Assembly: GCA_023653785.1 (NCBI GenBank)
Contig: JAMKCH010002854.1
Location: 1 to 64,000 of the forward strand
DNA from: Ophioderma brevispina
Lineage: Eukaryota > Echinodermata > Ophiuroidea > Amphilepidida > Ophiodermatidae
DNA length: 64,000 nucleotides
Direction: 5' to 3'
Shown here: positions 12,650 through 25,194 of the stretch, piece after piece
Layout: each line of letters opens with the position of its first letter
Numbering within the stretch: the stretch's first letter is position 1
Translations under genes and position numbers: made by a program
Notes under the pieces: model-generated
Told to the model about the DNA's origin: nothing
What the model saw: only the letters and a program-made list of their open reading frames with translations
Database searches by the model: none

Positions 12650-13070
12650 GGGGGAGGGAAAAAGAAGGAGAGTAATCGATTGTAAAATGTAATGATTGAT
12701 TAAATGTTTTTTAGTTGAGGTTAAACGTAATTTTGTTTGCAATTGATTGATAGATTTCTGGGAGACATTCCACGAGTTTGGCGCCGTGGTACTGAATATA
12801 AAGTGTTTTTCAGACGAAGATTTAGGGAGGGGAAGATGAAGTTTGTACTTGGTTGTCTTAGGTGTTATAGCGGTGGATGGATTTGTCTATGTGTGGTAAA
12901 GTTAATTATTGAAGTTCGGAGGAAGGTGATTGTTGTGATAGAGTCAAACATGAAGAGCGCTGTTTGAAGTCGGTTGAGGTCTCTAATTAAGTGTTTTAGC
13001 GAGTGAAATAATGGAGAGGTGTGCGTTCTGGAGGGTGAGTTGTGATAGTGCGGATGGCCCATTTCTGTGT
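12650..13070 (-). pseudogene. C-terminal region of L2-like ORF2
   Basis: The minus strand carries the usual tail of L2/CR1 ORF2: a region ending FIFSTTAPNSWNVSQKSINQ near 12.73-12.81 kb, the counterpart of the 'R..GP.LWN.LP..I' block, then a Lys-rich stretch to a stop near 12.67 kb. This region follows the RT and lacks a defined enzymatic activity. Several stops interrupt it. Confidence 0.8.
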
Positions 13071-13439
13071 AATGTTATTTGACGAGGTAGTGTGATAGTG
13101 GAGGCCCAAATAATGTTACAGTAGCTAAGGCATGGGAGAAAGGGAACAAGTGTTATATAGTGATTTTAAGGTGTTAGTCTGGAAGGTGATGTTTAACTCT
13201 GTAGATTGTACCTATTGCGTGAGAGGCTTTGGTAGTGATTAGAGTAATATGCTCATTCCACGTTTTTAGTTTGTCGTCAATGGTGATGCCCAGGAATTTA
13301 GTTGAGGTACGGGGGATGGTTCGGATTATCAATGGTATTATTCATGTGATTTGTGTTTGTGCGTTAGAGGAAAAGCATGTAGTTAGTTTGTAAACAGTGA
13401 GGGAAAGTTTGTTAGCCCGAAACCAGTCTGTGATTTTTG

Positions 13440-14170
13440 CGAGTTGTGATTATGTTATTAAAATGCACTAAGATTAGGGGTCTGGAGAGAAAAATGTTGG
13501 TGTAATCAGCAAATAAAAATTAGTTTTAAGTGTTGTGGAAGGGAAGTGTTTGTTAACGATGCGTTGCATGTTAAATGATGAAAAGTAGGTCCAAGGATTT
13601 GAGCCTTGCGGGACGCCAACAGCGATAGGTTTGATTGATGATGCGGTGGAATGTACATGATTGTGAGCGGTTAGTAGGTAACTCGGAACATCAAAGGCTA
13701 CACAACGGGACACCGTAATGATAAAGCTTGTGAAGAAGAAGTGTGGTCAATGGGCGGAAAGCCTTTGAGAGATCAGGAATTACCCCATGGTGTGGAGTTT
13801 ATTTTAGTGCACGGTTAGGTTGTGGTAGTTCAAGGAGGGAGTGCCATGTAGGTCGAGCGTTTGGGCCTAAAGCCGTTTTGTTCGTCGACAAGAATGTTTT
13901 GTGCTTATGAGCACTGTAGACAGCCGTGTGTACATGATTTTTCAGTAGTTTTGAAAAAGCTGAAGAACAGAAATGGGTCTGTAATTAGCAATGTCTGTAA
14001 ATAGGAAGACTTTGCTGATTTGAGGTGATCTGGGAAAAATCCTGTGAGAAGTGTTGATTCTAAATAGGTGCAAAAAGAGGCAGAGTATGATGTGCTCATA
14101 TGATTTATTAGCACTCCCAGGGGCTATCTTGTGTCGGTACATGCACTTTTCCAGGTTTTAGGAGGTGGTG
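13440..14170 (-). pseudogene. Reverse transcriptase domain of L2-like ORF2 (broken)
   Basis: The minus strand at 13.94-14.14 kb encodes the entry block FPRSPQISKV...ANYRPISVLQLF, equivalent to the FP.HLK.AKV...NYRPISVLP block of L2/CR1 RTs. Around 13.59-13.66 kb comes VGVPQGSNPW, the template-grip motif. Near 13,496-13,513 the catalytic FADD box reads FADY, so the second metal-binding aspartate is lost. The 13.66-13.94 kb interval is badly frameshifted. Loss of the catalytic aspartate plus several breaks make this an inactive copy. Confidence 0.87.
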
Positions 14171-14839
14171 AAGTTTGTGCATGTCAATCTACGTACTGGA
14201 TTGAGGAAAATTGAGGTGGGTGTGGTTTGGAAGGGTTTAATAAGGGGGTTATTGGAAGGGTGGAATTTTGTTAGCCAAATTTTTGCCCAGATAGTAAAGT
14301 GATCGTTGAATGCGTTAGCTTTATTCAAGCGGGGGTCAGTTATGTGTTTATTTTTATGAGTGAAGAAGGCGGGGATGTTTAGTAGATAATTTCCTGCCTA
14401 GAATGTTGTTGGGAATGTTCCAGGTTTTGGTAAGATCATGTTTGAATCTGTTTGTTCTGTGTGTGTTTTTCTTGGCGATACGAATAGTGTGAGTTATTTG
14501 TTTTTGTATTGTTTGTATTTCTGTTGGTTGCTGGTGTTTTTTCTTCAGATTGTTTTAAGAGCTTGTGCTTAGTTTGATTGACTTGGAAATGGCAGTTGTC
14601 ATCCAAGAGTTTGCTTGCCGATTGATTAAGGTTTTTTTAGGTCTTCTTTTGTAATGCGGAATGAATCGTTTGTAAGTTGGTATAAGGTATTATGAAAGTG
14701 TTGTACGCAGTGTTAGGGTCATTTTCGGTGAGTATATTTCCCATGGATCAGTGTTGAGTCTGCGTTTAAAGGTGCGTATGTTGTGATCTCTGTAGTCCCG
14801 TTGGTGATTGTTGTTTTGTGGCCGTGTGCTTGTGCTTGA

Positions 14840-15515
14840 GGGATGTAATAACGAAGATTGGGAAGTGATCAGTAGTGTCAGTGCCCAAAATATCCCGGCG
14901 TGGTCTGTGTAAGTGGAGTGTGTGTTGATTTGATAATGTTTCAATGAGTGTAGCTGTGTTGTTATGCGTTATGCGTGTGGTCGATTTTAATTTTGGGAAT
15001 ATATACGAGTTTGCCAGCATGTGTTAAATAAAGTCATTAATGTGTGGAGTGAGTAGAATATTTAAGAAGATTGATATTAAAGTCACCGAATTATATGAGA
15101 AGCCTGTGGGTTTTATTTAGTTAGTGAGAGCTGCTCGTAAGTGTTGTTAAAAAAATTTTGGATTGTGTGTTCATGCAGTCTATAAATAAACTCCGACAGT
15201 TATGTTTTGGGGTCTATTGTTGGTTGTGATGGTGAGATCCAATGAAAAGTGCGTAAATCTGTAATGTGTCGTGTCAATGATTTTATGTGAGAGGTGATTT
15301 TTATGGAAAAGGACAAATCCCTTCCTCTGCCAGGGGAGCGGTCCTGGAATAACGTGTAAGCCAGTGGAAGTGTGGTGGATGACTTGGTGTCAGGAGCCAT
15401 GTTGCTGAAAAAAAGTAAGACGGAGAATGAGTGGTTGAGGGTGATCCAAGGTAGTTGGTGATTTCTTAAATGATTTTGTGATACTGCGGCAGTGGAAATG
15501 GAATATGGAAAATGA
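14840..15515 (-). pseudogene. AP endonuclease domain of L2-like ORF2 (broken)
   Basis: Conceptual reading across frames gives the order of an apurinic-like endonuclease. There is an N-terminal HCRSITKSF-like strand near 15.5 kb, a mid-domain block near 15.2-15.35 kb (FTHFSLDLT), the GDFNINLL motif at about 15,070-15,087 and the C-terminal TDHFPIF at about 14,850-14,872. GDFN and the D-H pair are active-site or core motifs in this family and are both preserved. In non-LTR elements this domain nicks target DNA to prime reverse transcription. Stops and frameshifts separate the blocks, so no functional enzyme can be made. Confidence 0.85.
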
Positions 15516-15520
15516 GCCGT

Positions 15521-17050
15521 TACTTGATGGTTTTATTAGTTTGTTGAAAAACTATTCCTGTGTGATAGTGGGAGTCAGGACCAGAACTCTTTGTGGGTTG
15601 TGAAGGATGGGTGGTCACATTTTGAGATGATATATGGGATCTGTGAGTAAAGGGTGATGAGAGGAGTTTTAAGTTTTGATGATGTTCAATTTGGTGTCGG
15701 TGAAATATTCAATGAGTGGTGCGCGAAAGTCTCATCATGAATTGGTGGTTAAATGGTAGTCCGTCTATTGCACGGCACGGCATACTGAAAAATATAGTTA
15801 AGAAAAAGGAACAGGGGGGTGAGAGAGACAAGGATTGAATGAAGTAAGCTGAAAAGGAAGGAGAAAAGAAGAAAAAAAAGCAAGAGGGAAAACGGGGAGG
15901 TAACAGTGAGATAATACCAACACTACCATATAAACACATAACAAGGGGTGGGGTAAGGGAGACAAAAAAATTGGATGATCTAATAATAATTGAGTTGAAA
16001 CCAAGAGCAATTAAATAAAAAACCGCACAATATGTATGAAGTGAAACTGATGAGAGATAGGGTCAAAACAAAATTGGGAATATAAGTACATGTACAGCGT
16101 AAAGGGCTCAGCAATAAGGACGGTACATTGGGTACGGTACATTGAATATGTGTATGTGAGCATGATTGTGTGTTGTGTATATGTGATTATGAGTATGAAT
16201 GTATGTATTGTGATTGATGTAAATCTTTTAAAAGTATGCAAAAAAACATAATACACAAGGAACCTGGTACATAAGTATCATAAAAAGGCAGATTGAACGG
16301 GGAAATCAAAAGTCAAAGCATTATATCTAACAAGAACAAACAAGTTGATTGATATGAAAAAGACTCATGTGCTATGATAAACATAATAAATGGTGATATA
16401 TGGCATACAGGATGCGTATTATATGGCATACAAATCATGAAATACAAAAATTACATTTATCAAAGAACTGGTTATATATCGTTTTTTAATGCACCGATGA
16501 TGAAAAATAGTGACATTTGCAGAATAAAAACGAGGTGTCGGTGTTGTATAGAGGTAATGAGCACATGATATGATTCTGATGTACAGTACAATTCTTACAA
16601 ATTGTGAAAAGAGTAACAGTATACCAGTGTACCAATATAGGACATAGTAATAAAGGAATTGATCAAATTAAAGTTTACGTACGATAATAATCGGTTGGAC
16701 AGGAATCGAACACTGCGAAAGTGGACTGCGTGATCAGGGTGAACACCGGACCTCATTTCACGATGGGGCGCAACCGGTCGAAGAACGCGCCGAACGACCC
16801 CCGCCGCAGCTATTGCGCCCACATGAAGGGGTGCGTATCCTCCTGTCAAGTAATTATCCAATCCCAATGTACTTTACCGGCTGTGAAGTATTCTGAAGTG
16901 TGTGAAAGCTCGCACGCTAAAAACCATCATGAATCATGGGATTGTTCAATAAATGCCTTATCATTTATTTCATGTTGTTTATATCCATCTATTGACAAAA
17001 GTGATTTTTCATTACTATTTATCATCTTGAGCCAGCTTATGGGGCACCCC
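15521..17050. other. Region upstream of the L2 copy; GC pocket at 16.70-16.85 kb
   Basis: No ORF1 or other domain is recognised. A 150-base GC-rich pocket (about 16,700-16,850) stands out from its AT-rich surroundings. It starts with ggacaggaatcgaac, whose complement resembles a tRNA T-arm, so it could be a SINE piece. The frame of 112 codons crossing it (16,721-17,059, plus) has no recognised domain. Confidence 0.4.
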
Positions 17051-17054
17051 TTAA

Positions 17055-17134
17055 AATAATGGTATCGCCTTGGTTTCAATCATCATAAAGAGATACCGGT
17101 CCCAAAATCATACCTTTATTCTCTAAGTCCAGTT
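17055..17134 (-). repeat. Arm of foldback MITE (56.9-kb family)
   Basis: Contains the complement of the arm seen at 11,487 and 56,931: ccaaaatcatacctttattc preceded by cataaagagataccggt. The partner arm is absent nearby. Confidence 0.6.
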
Positions 17135-18920
17135 TCTTTACCTCCGCGCAGTTTGCCACAATTCTGTAGCTTCCAAATAAAATCCATGGCCAGTTGTAAT
17201 TCCTCTTCTCTAGTACCCCAAATTTTATGATTTTATGAGATTTGATTATCTGAAGGAAAGATACTATTTTTCTCATTTACCCTGTGAAATTTAAGGTTAA
17301 AAGGCATTTGTTTTGGATATTATGAGCAAAAGTGCCTAATATTGGTCAAAGAATATTAATTTACGCAGTATTCGATCGGACTAACAAATCTTGTTTTCTA
17401 ACCTCTCATATCAAAACATATTGAATGAAATAGTTAGTGTTGAAACTTACAGATATGGTATGGGATAAAGTTCCAATTCAAATCAAGATAAAACCTTCAT
17501 TGTAAGAAATCAAGCTACTCGTTAGAAAACATTCATAGGCTATGCATTGTATATCAGTGCATTGCACCAACATATACGGTTTTTTTTTTTGCATTTAATT
17601 CTATATATCAAAACTTCTGCAACTGGCAAGAAGCCTCTATAATCAGAATGCATCAGAGATTGTAGTGGTTTCATAATAACAACGGCTATGCCACATTCAT
17701 GATTAATGAGAAAATTGAGGTTTGTAAGTGGTATCCATCAGTGGGAAAGTACGAAGGAAGGTGTTTTTCTATAGCTCGAGTGAAGGTAAGTGAATTTTTC
17801 TGTGCATTGGACATCTTTGTTTTACAAAATGTGTCATATCCTTTTTATACTGAGCCCTCCATTGAAAATATGTGCACTCAAACTTGAAAACTAGCAGATA
17901 CCATGTAAGTTTTAAAATTATGTACTACTTATATTATTGTTTAACGCATAAGTCTGCTGGGACAGCAAATGGTAGACTCCTCCATACCGATAAATGATGA
18001 CGGAATCCTTTGAGATACATATCGTTGGCTTGTTGGGCTAACCATAAGATTACTGATGCAACACTATGCCAATGTAAAATCATCACATAATATTGAGTAC
18101 GTATTGTCATTCAGATAAGAGAGGCATTTTAGTCCAGGGCATGGGTAGAACTGCCAGCTAACAGTAACGGTGAATTCAAATCAGCATCAACATCCGGCGT
18201 ACCGATTGGCTAGTCTTTATTAAAGACTTAACATACACATTAGAAAGGGCGCTCTTACACACATCGAACACATACATTGACTAAATGATATGCTGGTCAC
18301 GAATATTTAAATCGTAAATGACAGTTATTGGAATTACAATGTTTTGGGCAGCGATCGAGGTTCATCCACTAACCTCGACAGATTTTGACGTCAATTTTTT
18401 TCCCTAAATTTCATGATATTACTAAGAGTTATTGAACAAAGGTTGAGACGGTGATTTTGAAATGTCACTGAGACAGAGACTACCATGAAAATGTACAAGC
18501 ATTCCCCAAATTACTGTCTGGAATCCCAATGCCCAAATCGAGTAATCACCGTGGGTGGACACTAACTTCTCCCATATTATTGGTCATTATATACTACTAC
18601 AACATTACTATATTAACAGGTCAGGTTTCCTTTGAGGGCCTGCTTCTGGTATCTTGGTAACCAATGCTACTTGCCTGTCCCCCAGGGCCGACTTACACAC
18701 TAAACCGTCACCCCATTGATTTCTAAGGAAATCTGATGAGGGTAGCTGGTAACCTGGTAGAATAAAAAGATCTACTACCAGGGCATTGGCTCGGGAGATC
18801 TATGGTGGCCATCCAGCACAGGCTGCTTTGCATGGGGGTTTGGTTGCCAAGGCTAGGCCGCCCGACGAAAACGGATTGGCGTCTTTCAAGTATCTTTTGC
18901 TGCCAATAAATCCTCATAGA
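17135..18920. other. Anonymous intergenic DNA
   Basis: No recognised gene, RNA or repeat. Frames are short and without domain signal. Confidence 0.45.
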
Positions 18921-18934
18921 GCGTATTGTTGAGT

Positions 18935-19000
18935 GTGAAGTGTACCCTGTCCACCCCCGTTAGCGGGGAAAACAGATTTTAAACTTGGTTTAACTAAGCT
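18935..19000 (+). repeat. 3' terminal motif of a non-LTR element
   Basis: The sequence ccgttagcggggaaaac followed by agattttaaacttg matches in layout the 3' terminus at 50.56-50.61 kb (ccgtttgacgggaaaaac then ggatttaaaacttg). Both show a small inverted repeat around a GGGGAAAA core just before the end. Upstream sequence is too diverged to read as RT, so only the terminal motif is called. Confidence 0.5.
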
Positions 19001-19420
19001 CTTACTACCTATACTTTTTTCATAATCATTGGCACGCAAACTGATATAGAATAGTGTGGACGCAACTGCAAGCAACACTCCAATGCAGCCAGTGTGATGT
19101 ACAGTGCTTTGCACACTTGGTGCAAGAGGGCGTGTGTAAAACATGATTTCACATGTAATAACCAACAACACTGATAATTTTGCCTATTAGGTGATGACCA
19201 AAGTATAAGTGAACATGTTATCTTTTGGTTACATTTGGTCTGCAGATATAACCAGTGGCATCAGAACCTAGGGGGGCATGACCCCTCCACTTTTAAAAGT
19301 GAAGGCCTCTTTGAAATTGCTTGATGTACAAGGATAGGCTAATCACAGCTCTCAGAAATGATCGTAAAATATAAAAATTGCTTGGATAACATGCCAATGG
19401 CCCTCCACTTTGAATCGTCA

Positions 19421-19451
<31 letters not shown>

Positions 19452-19522
19452 GCGAGGGGGGTGAGGGGGGGCGGGGGGGGGGAGGGAGGGGGGGCGGGGA
19501 GGAGGAAGGGGGGGGGGGGGGG
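19421..19522 (+). repeat. Long G-tract
   Basis: Thirty consecutive G (19,421-19,450) are followed by about 70 bases of almost pure G/A with occasional C. Such DNA can form G-quadruplex structures. The frames across it (poly-Gly on plus, poly-Pro on minus) are meaningless. Confidence 0.95.
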
Positions 19523-21193
19523 TTCGCCCTTCACAAAAGCAACCCAATGTATGCACTACACAAGGTGAGTGCCCGCCCATGCACACCATCTTTTGATAAT
19601 TTACCTCCAAGGCTATCAGCAGATTAGTGGCTCAGGACCCAGTTGGTTGGTAGGGGGATGGGCAACTCAAATTTGTCTTCTCAAAATAAACAAAGACCCC
19701 AAAAAAAGTAACACAGCCTGTCTAAATCCCCCCATAAGTTACAAACATTGGTCTATGCACAAAACATCAAATGATAATCATAGTCATGTTTTGTTTTACG
19801 AAATATGTCACATATTCAAGTTGCAACTAAGACATTATTTCAAGCTTACAATACACAACCATGCGTCAGCCCTGCATTAAGTGACACACACTTCACGGAA
19901 GAATGCGGTCTTTCACTGAATGGCAATCAATATGGCTATACCTTTTATGGCAACTTTTTAAAAGGGAGAGAATTTTCTATAATGGGCATTGTGTTTGGCA
20001 TATTGATCGGCAATGGGGCAAGAAGGGTATCAAAATTTCCGGAAGAAAACGAACTATTGATCTAATTGTATTTTCTGTTTAAGACCAATGGTTTGTAACT
20101 TATTGGGGGTATTTAGACATGGCTGCGTTACTTTTTTTGGGGTCTTTAGGTCTATTGGTGAGCACATGAGCACTTCGACAACTATCATGATTGCTTAATC
20201 AGAAACTCTAAAAAATCATCAAAATCAGATTTTTTGGCATGTATGTAACAGTACAGGTATCCTAACATACCTGCAAATGGTTAAAGACCAGAAGCAACCT
20301 AATAAGGACAGATCAGAGAATTTTAGTAAATTACTGTCGCGAAATCGGACACTTACTACAACACGTAATTGAATGGAGAATCGTATTCTGGAACACTGCC
20401 GTTGCGTCTGCCTTTTCTGTATTCAATTCTACAGCTGGAAAGGTAACTTATGAGAAGTCTACAGACTTTATCCTTCACTTTGAAGCTATCCTGCAAATTT
20501 TCAATAGTTTTTCAACACTGATAGTGTCTTTAAATAGTATAATCTTGGAAAGGAGAGTTTTTCTTAGTGTGCATTAAATTTGCATTTTGGGTAAAGTTAT
20601 GTTTCCAAAATCACTTTAAATATTTCATACCAGATCAATGAAAAAAATCCTTATTTATACAAAAAATAAGCATTATTTTGTGATATTTCATATAAACCTG
20701 CGTCTATGCATTTCACAGTCTGCAGGTTTAAAAACATTCTCATCGAAAGGCAGACGTTTCATATAGCAATCCCATGGATGCAAATGAAGTATTGTCATTC
20801 AAGCGCTATACTGCACAAAGTCATAATGACGGAATGAATTGCATTACCTCATTTGCATCCATGGGACTTCTATATGAAACATCCTCCATTGAAAGTCATT
20901 ACAATCAAATGATACTCACCTTACCTTTGTTAGCTCAATCATGAACACAACAGAAAGCTGAGCTATAGTATATTCTACCATATTCTTTTGCTTAAGTTGA
21001 TGAGCACTGAGTGTGAGCCATATACAAGTACCCTGTTCAAAGGAAAGCAGATTACAGTGAGAGAGAGAGACAAAGTCATGATTAGAATATCGCATAGTAA
21101 AATAACAAATAAAAATACTGAATGTCGGCGGTTCCATGTTTCGCGCTCCGCTATATCGAGAAATAGCTGTGGGCAGCTCCATGACCTTTGACA
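19523..21193. other. Anonymous DNA with a short hairpin
   Basis: No gene recognised. A foldback lies at 20,752-20,885: gtttcatatag and cccatggatgcaaatga are mirrored by tcatttgcatccatggg and ctatatgaaac about 60 bases away. It may be a small hairpin element. Confidence 0.6.
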
Positions 21194-22639
21194 CCTATGA
21201 CTAGGGTTCCCGTTAAGTGCATACATTGTTCCATGACGCTCCTTTTAAAAGTTTGACACCTATTCTGACTCAATCAGGACAAGCCCTGCGTCCGTCCTGG
21301 AACGTGGAGAAATTCAAAGTATACACATTTAATACATGACTTTTCCTTCAGCATCGGCTTCAGTATTGTTACTCTCAATTAAAAAAAAAGCAATGTGATT
21401 GTTCAAACTTTATAAATTCACGAATCATTAATTAAACCTGAATCCATGCTCCCCTAGTATAAAACAATACCTGACCAAGTCATGATCCGACCCTCCTCCG
21501 ACAATGCACTGTTTTATGATTGCAATAATTCGGGAAACCCCAGAGAGAACCTGTTGCCATGGTTGCAGTGCCGACTTCCTCCTAAGAAATCGATGTAATT
21601 AAAAAGATCGTAAACATCAAAAATCATTTGATGAATTGACAGGTTTCACTTCAACCTCTGTCAAGAGCATACGATTAAAACTAATTAATAACACCAAGGG
21701 TAAACAAACATCAAGTTTGCCGCTGACTAGCATTGAATAAAGGATTTTTTAAAGCTCATTTTACTTAGACCTAGGTCTCTTTTCTTTTAATTCTGCAATT
21801 AAAATAGTTAAATGTTTTCATTCCTGAGAAATAATGAGAACGTCCATATAATTTATTAGTATCAGCCAAAAAAACTTTGTATCGATTTGTAATTAAAATT
21901 GACCAAAGACGCCAGTTGTCAACATTGTCAAAGGGATCGAGGCCCTAGGAACTTGTGTTTAGTTGGAGTATAAAGCAAATACAACTTTTTTCACACTGTT
22001 GCCCATGCAAATTGTTCTCTTATTTTTAGTAGCAATTTTAATCAATGGCAACACAATTTGACACCTGGATATAAGTAGGGACATGCAAGACCCTATCTCC
22101 GCAAAAATTAGAAAAATCCATTGAGGGAATCTTGCCATATAGGTCCTACTTTGTAGTTTTACTACTACTAATAAATATAATAATATCTTTAATAGAGCGC
22201 CCACTGTAAACCTCTGAGCGCTGAACAAACCTTAAAAACTACAAACATGCATGCAACTTACCGTTACTGACTCGAGTATGTCCCACCCCGAGTATAATCC
22301 CACCCCTAAGTTGGGAAATTCCCAGAAACGGTAAGTCCCCGATTAATAATCCCCCTATAATTTAGGCCAGTCAGATGGCTGTGTGTTGCACGATCTAAAA
22401 AAAACGGGAACGGAAAAAAACAGAAAAAAAATTGTGTGTGCGTGTCTTTCTTTCTACACTATAATGAATTACTGTTTCCCTTGTGGGGTGCTGCCGCCAA
22501 GCTCAATAATTATACAATATTTACTGCAGTGCGGCGCGGCATAAGCCACACTAAAATGGCCTTAAATTTTGTTCTTTAACCCTAACACGGCCCAATGCAA
22601 TGAGAGCAAGAAGGAAAACGGGGTTACTTGTCGGAAAGG

Positions 22640-22880
22640 TTTTCTCGTTGCATCTCGGCCGTCACAAACATTTTTTGTCGCGCAAATGACTCCTCATTGG
22701 CCTCATTGCATCTGACGTCGTACGAAAATGACGCGATGTTTTTTTGTTGCATCTGGGCCGTCTTCCGGGAAAATGACCGATGTTTTTCGTTGCATCGGGG
22801 ACGTCATTCCCCGGGAAATGATGCGATGCTTTTCACTGCATTTCGGACGGTGTGCCCGCAGAAGGCCAATGCTTTTCATC
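22640..22880 (+). repeat. ~45-bp minisatellite, block 1
   Basis: Degenerate tandem units carry the core cgttgcatctgggccgtc, then ttccgggaaaatgacgcgatg and ttttt. Cores are seen near 22,648, 22,705, 22,747, 22,790 and 22,835, a spacing of about 43-57. Overlapping frames in all phases result from this repeat. Confidence 0.9.
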
Positions 22881-23154
22881 AGGCGGGTGACACCTTGTAC
22901 AAATGCCCATAGACCCATTTCGATTTCGATGGTGATACCGCACATTTTCGACAAGCTATTTTTTTAATTATGCCAAAACGCTTCATGACGTAAACCGGAG
23001 CATGACGTCGCATAATAGCGCCACGCACGACTATGATGTAGCGTAATCGCGCCACTCACGCCTGGCAAACTCTAGCTAACAAATTTCATGCAGACATTGT
23101 GCAGTACTCATCCATTATTTTTTTATTATTTATTATCCCTGTTTTTATTGCCTT

Positions 23155-23455
23155 CGCAACGCGATGTTCCTCGTTGCATCTGGGACGTCTTTCCGGAAAA
23201 TGGCGCGATGTTTTTTTTCTTTGCCTCTGGTGCCGTCTTCCGGAAAAGACCGATGTTTTTTCGTTGCATCTGGGCCGTCTTCCGGAAAATGACGCGATGT
23301 TTTTCTTTGCACGTGGGCCGTTATTGACTTTACGCTACCTATTCCTGTGCCGGGAAAAACGGCCGAGATGCAAAATTTGGCTCTCGTTTGCATCTGGGCC
23401 GTTAAATAAAAATAAATGCCCCTCGTTGCATTTGGGCCGTCGGTCGGCAAAACGA
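23155..23455 (+). repeat. ~45-bp minisatellite, block 2
   Basis: The same unit as at 22,640-22,880, with cores near 23,173, 23,215, 23,262, 23,306, 23,388 and 23,423. The 275 bases between the blocks lack it, so either the array was split or two parts of an element carry sub-terminal arrays. Confidence 0.9.
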
Positions 23456-25194
23456 CCCGGGCCGGGTTAGGGCTAAGGTGGTTGAATGCTTCTGAAAAGG
23501 AAAACAGTCCTGTAGGTTTCCCATTTTCTTCCGAGACCGACTTATTTTTAAGGCCTAACTTTTAACAGTTATAAGTATGCCAAAGTCCAAGTCTACCATT
23601 TAAGTTTCTAAAAGATATTTTTTTTTTCTTTTCAATACTGGTGTCCATGTTTTTTTTTTTTCATGAATAATCACTAAATCAGGTTACAAAAAATGTTTGT
23701 TTTTTTGTTTTTTCTCTCTAGATTTGGGACGCTGACGCGTCCTATAGTGTCTTTGATATGAAACTGGTATTAAAACAAAAAAACAACAAGACCAAAACGC
23801 AACCATGCAGAACAAACCGAAACAAAACAATCCCATCCTTATAAGTAAAGTACAAACTGCAATTTGGGTTTGGAATGAAAAAATTAGGAACATTTACTTA
23901 TCTAATGTGTGACTATGAAGCTGTAGTTTAATGTGCCATCAAAGCCATGTGATTGTAGCCGCTATTCCATGGAAATCAATCGGCCCGGTGCCCGTTTGTG
24001 GTCTAAAGAAACTGTGACCAAATTAACCTCGTGGTTCCATATCATGCCAAAAAAAAATTGTTTGATTTCCTCACCGACGACCCTAATTTGGGAATTCAGG
24101 AAAAAGTTTTTTTTTCCTTTTACTTGGCAAAAGAATACCCCCTAATTTTTGAAAATTCGGCAAAAGTTTTTTTTTTCAATTTTAACTTTCTGAAATGTAA
24201 AAGATTTTAAACAGTTGCTTAGCATGTTAGTTGGTGTTTCATAATGTACAAAGATGTATTTTTGAGTAAGAATCAACTTGATTTTTAGTGTGTGATTAAC
24301 TTATTATCAAAAAATTTTTCAATACAGTTTGCTATGACATTTAAAAAAAGAAAAAAGAAGTTTCCGACCACCAACCCAACTCTAAAAAGGCGTCTATGGA
24401 CAATCAAACAAGTTTTTTTGGCCTCCCTGTATTGCAAGGGTGTAGACCAATGAGAGGGGCGGTAATGGGCAGACTGTCATATGCTATTATCTTACGGGCT
24501 CTAGCATGTGTTAAGTACAGTGTACAAAATTTTCGGATTATGTGAACAAACAATAAATCAACACACATGATTAAAATGTTTCTCAACTTTATTATACATT
24601 CATTATACGCACAATATTGCATCAATTGATAACCTACAGACACTGAAAGGCATAATATGGGACTTTGTGGATTTCGTGTTTCGATCAGCACCCGAGTAAA
24701 GTCCCACCCCCAAATTCCGAACATATTTCAAGTTAAAAACAGTGGGAATATACTCGAGTCAGTACGGTAATACAGATTACGCAATTAAAAACTTCATACA
24801 ATCTGAGACTATAACCTAACATACCTGCGATACCGCACGGCGGGCCCACGTCTTTCCGAATCAGAGGATGACCGACACGCCTCACCGAATAACAATAGAA
24901 TCGCCGATGCGCTTCCCATCCCTGTTAGGTATATTAGTCTCAGATACAATATGGATAAAAACAAAAAAAAAAGTAGGTAATACTAAAACCCACAAAAAAT
25001 AAGTGAAAAAAAAATAGAGCGGGAGGTTACACATAATTGGGCATGGTACATATATTATAAAAATAAGATTTAGAATATAATTAGTGAATTTTCAACTCCA
25101 AGCACAAATAGAGTTATAGCATATAAAATTAATCACATTTATACCATAGGTACACAAATAAGATAAAATATTAAAATATGAGGGGGCTAATATT

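Larger units (their letters stand above)
12110..15520 (-). mobile_element. L2/CR1-type non-LTR retrotransposon, inactivated
   Basis: Reading the minus strand from 15.52 kb leftwards there is an AP-type endonuclease, a reverse transcriptase, the C-terminal region typical of L2/CR1 ORF2 and a 3' UTR. The UTR holds a stem-loop and ends in the short direct repeat gaatcttgaatctt (complement at 12,112-12,127), a tail type used by this group in place of poly(A). ORF2 is broken by many stops and frameshifts. The 5' end is not defined; 15.5-16.6 kb might include 5' UTR or ORF1 but shows nothing recognisable. This looks like a single, nearly full-length dead copy. Confidence 0.85.
22261..24767. mobile_element. 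2.5-kb element with ccgt-start inverted repeats, nested in the hAT-like unit
   Basis: The left end is ccgttactgactcgagtat; the right end is its complement (atactcgagtcagtacgg). Both are flanked by TA (22,259-22,260 and 24,768-24,769). The next few bases also mirror (tcccacccc types). Target TA and ccgt termini are shared with the shorter MITE at 46,539-46,884. No transposase recognised; the interior includes minisatellite blocks. Confidence 0.75.

Noticed and set aside
12371..12742. 123-codon minus frame with His/Thr/Pro repeats
   Set aside because: Its N-terminal third is the tail of L2-like ORF2 and the rest is 3' UTR with a TG microsatellite; not an independent gene.
11487..17134. A single 5.6-kb element bounded by the foldback arms at 11.49 and 17.13 kb
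   Set aside because: The left piece continues into the normal MITE interior and is simply truncated; the arms most likely come from two separate damaged copies.
19293..19627. Poly-Gly and poly-Pro frames of 89-105 codons
   Set aside because: Direct product of the G-tract.
22640..23455. CRISPR array
   Set aside because: Repeats are degenerate with no constant repeat/unique spacer pattern, and the window is eukaryotic.
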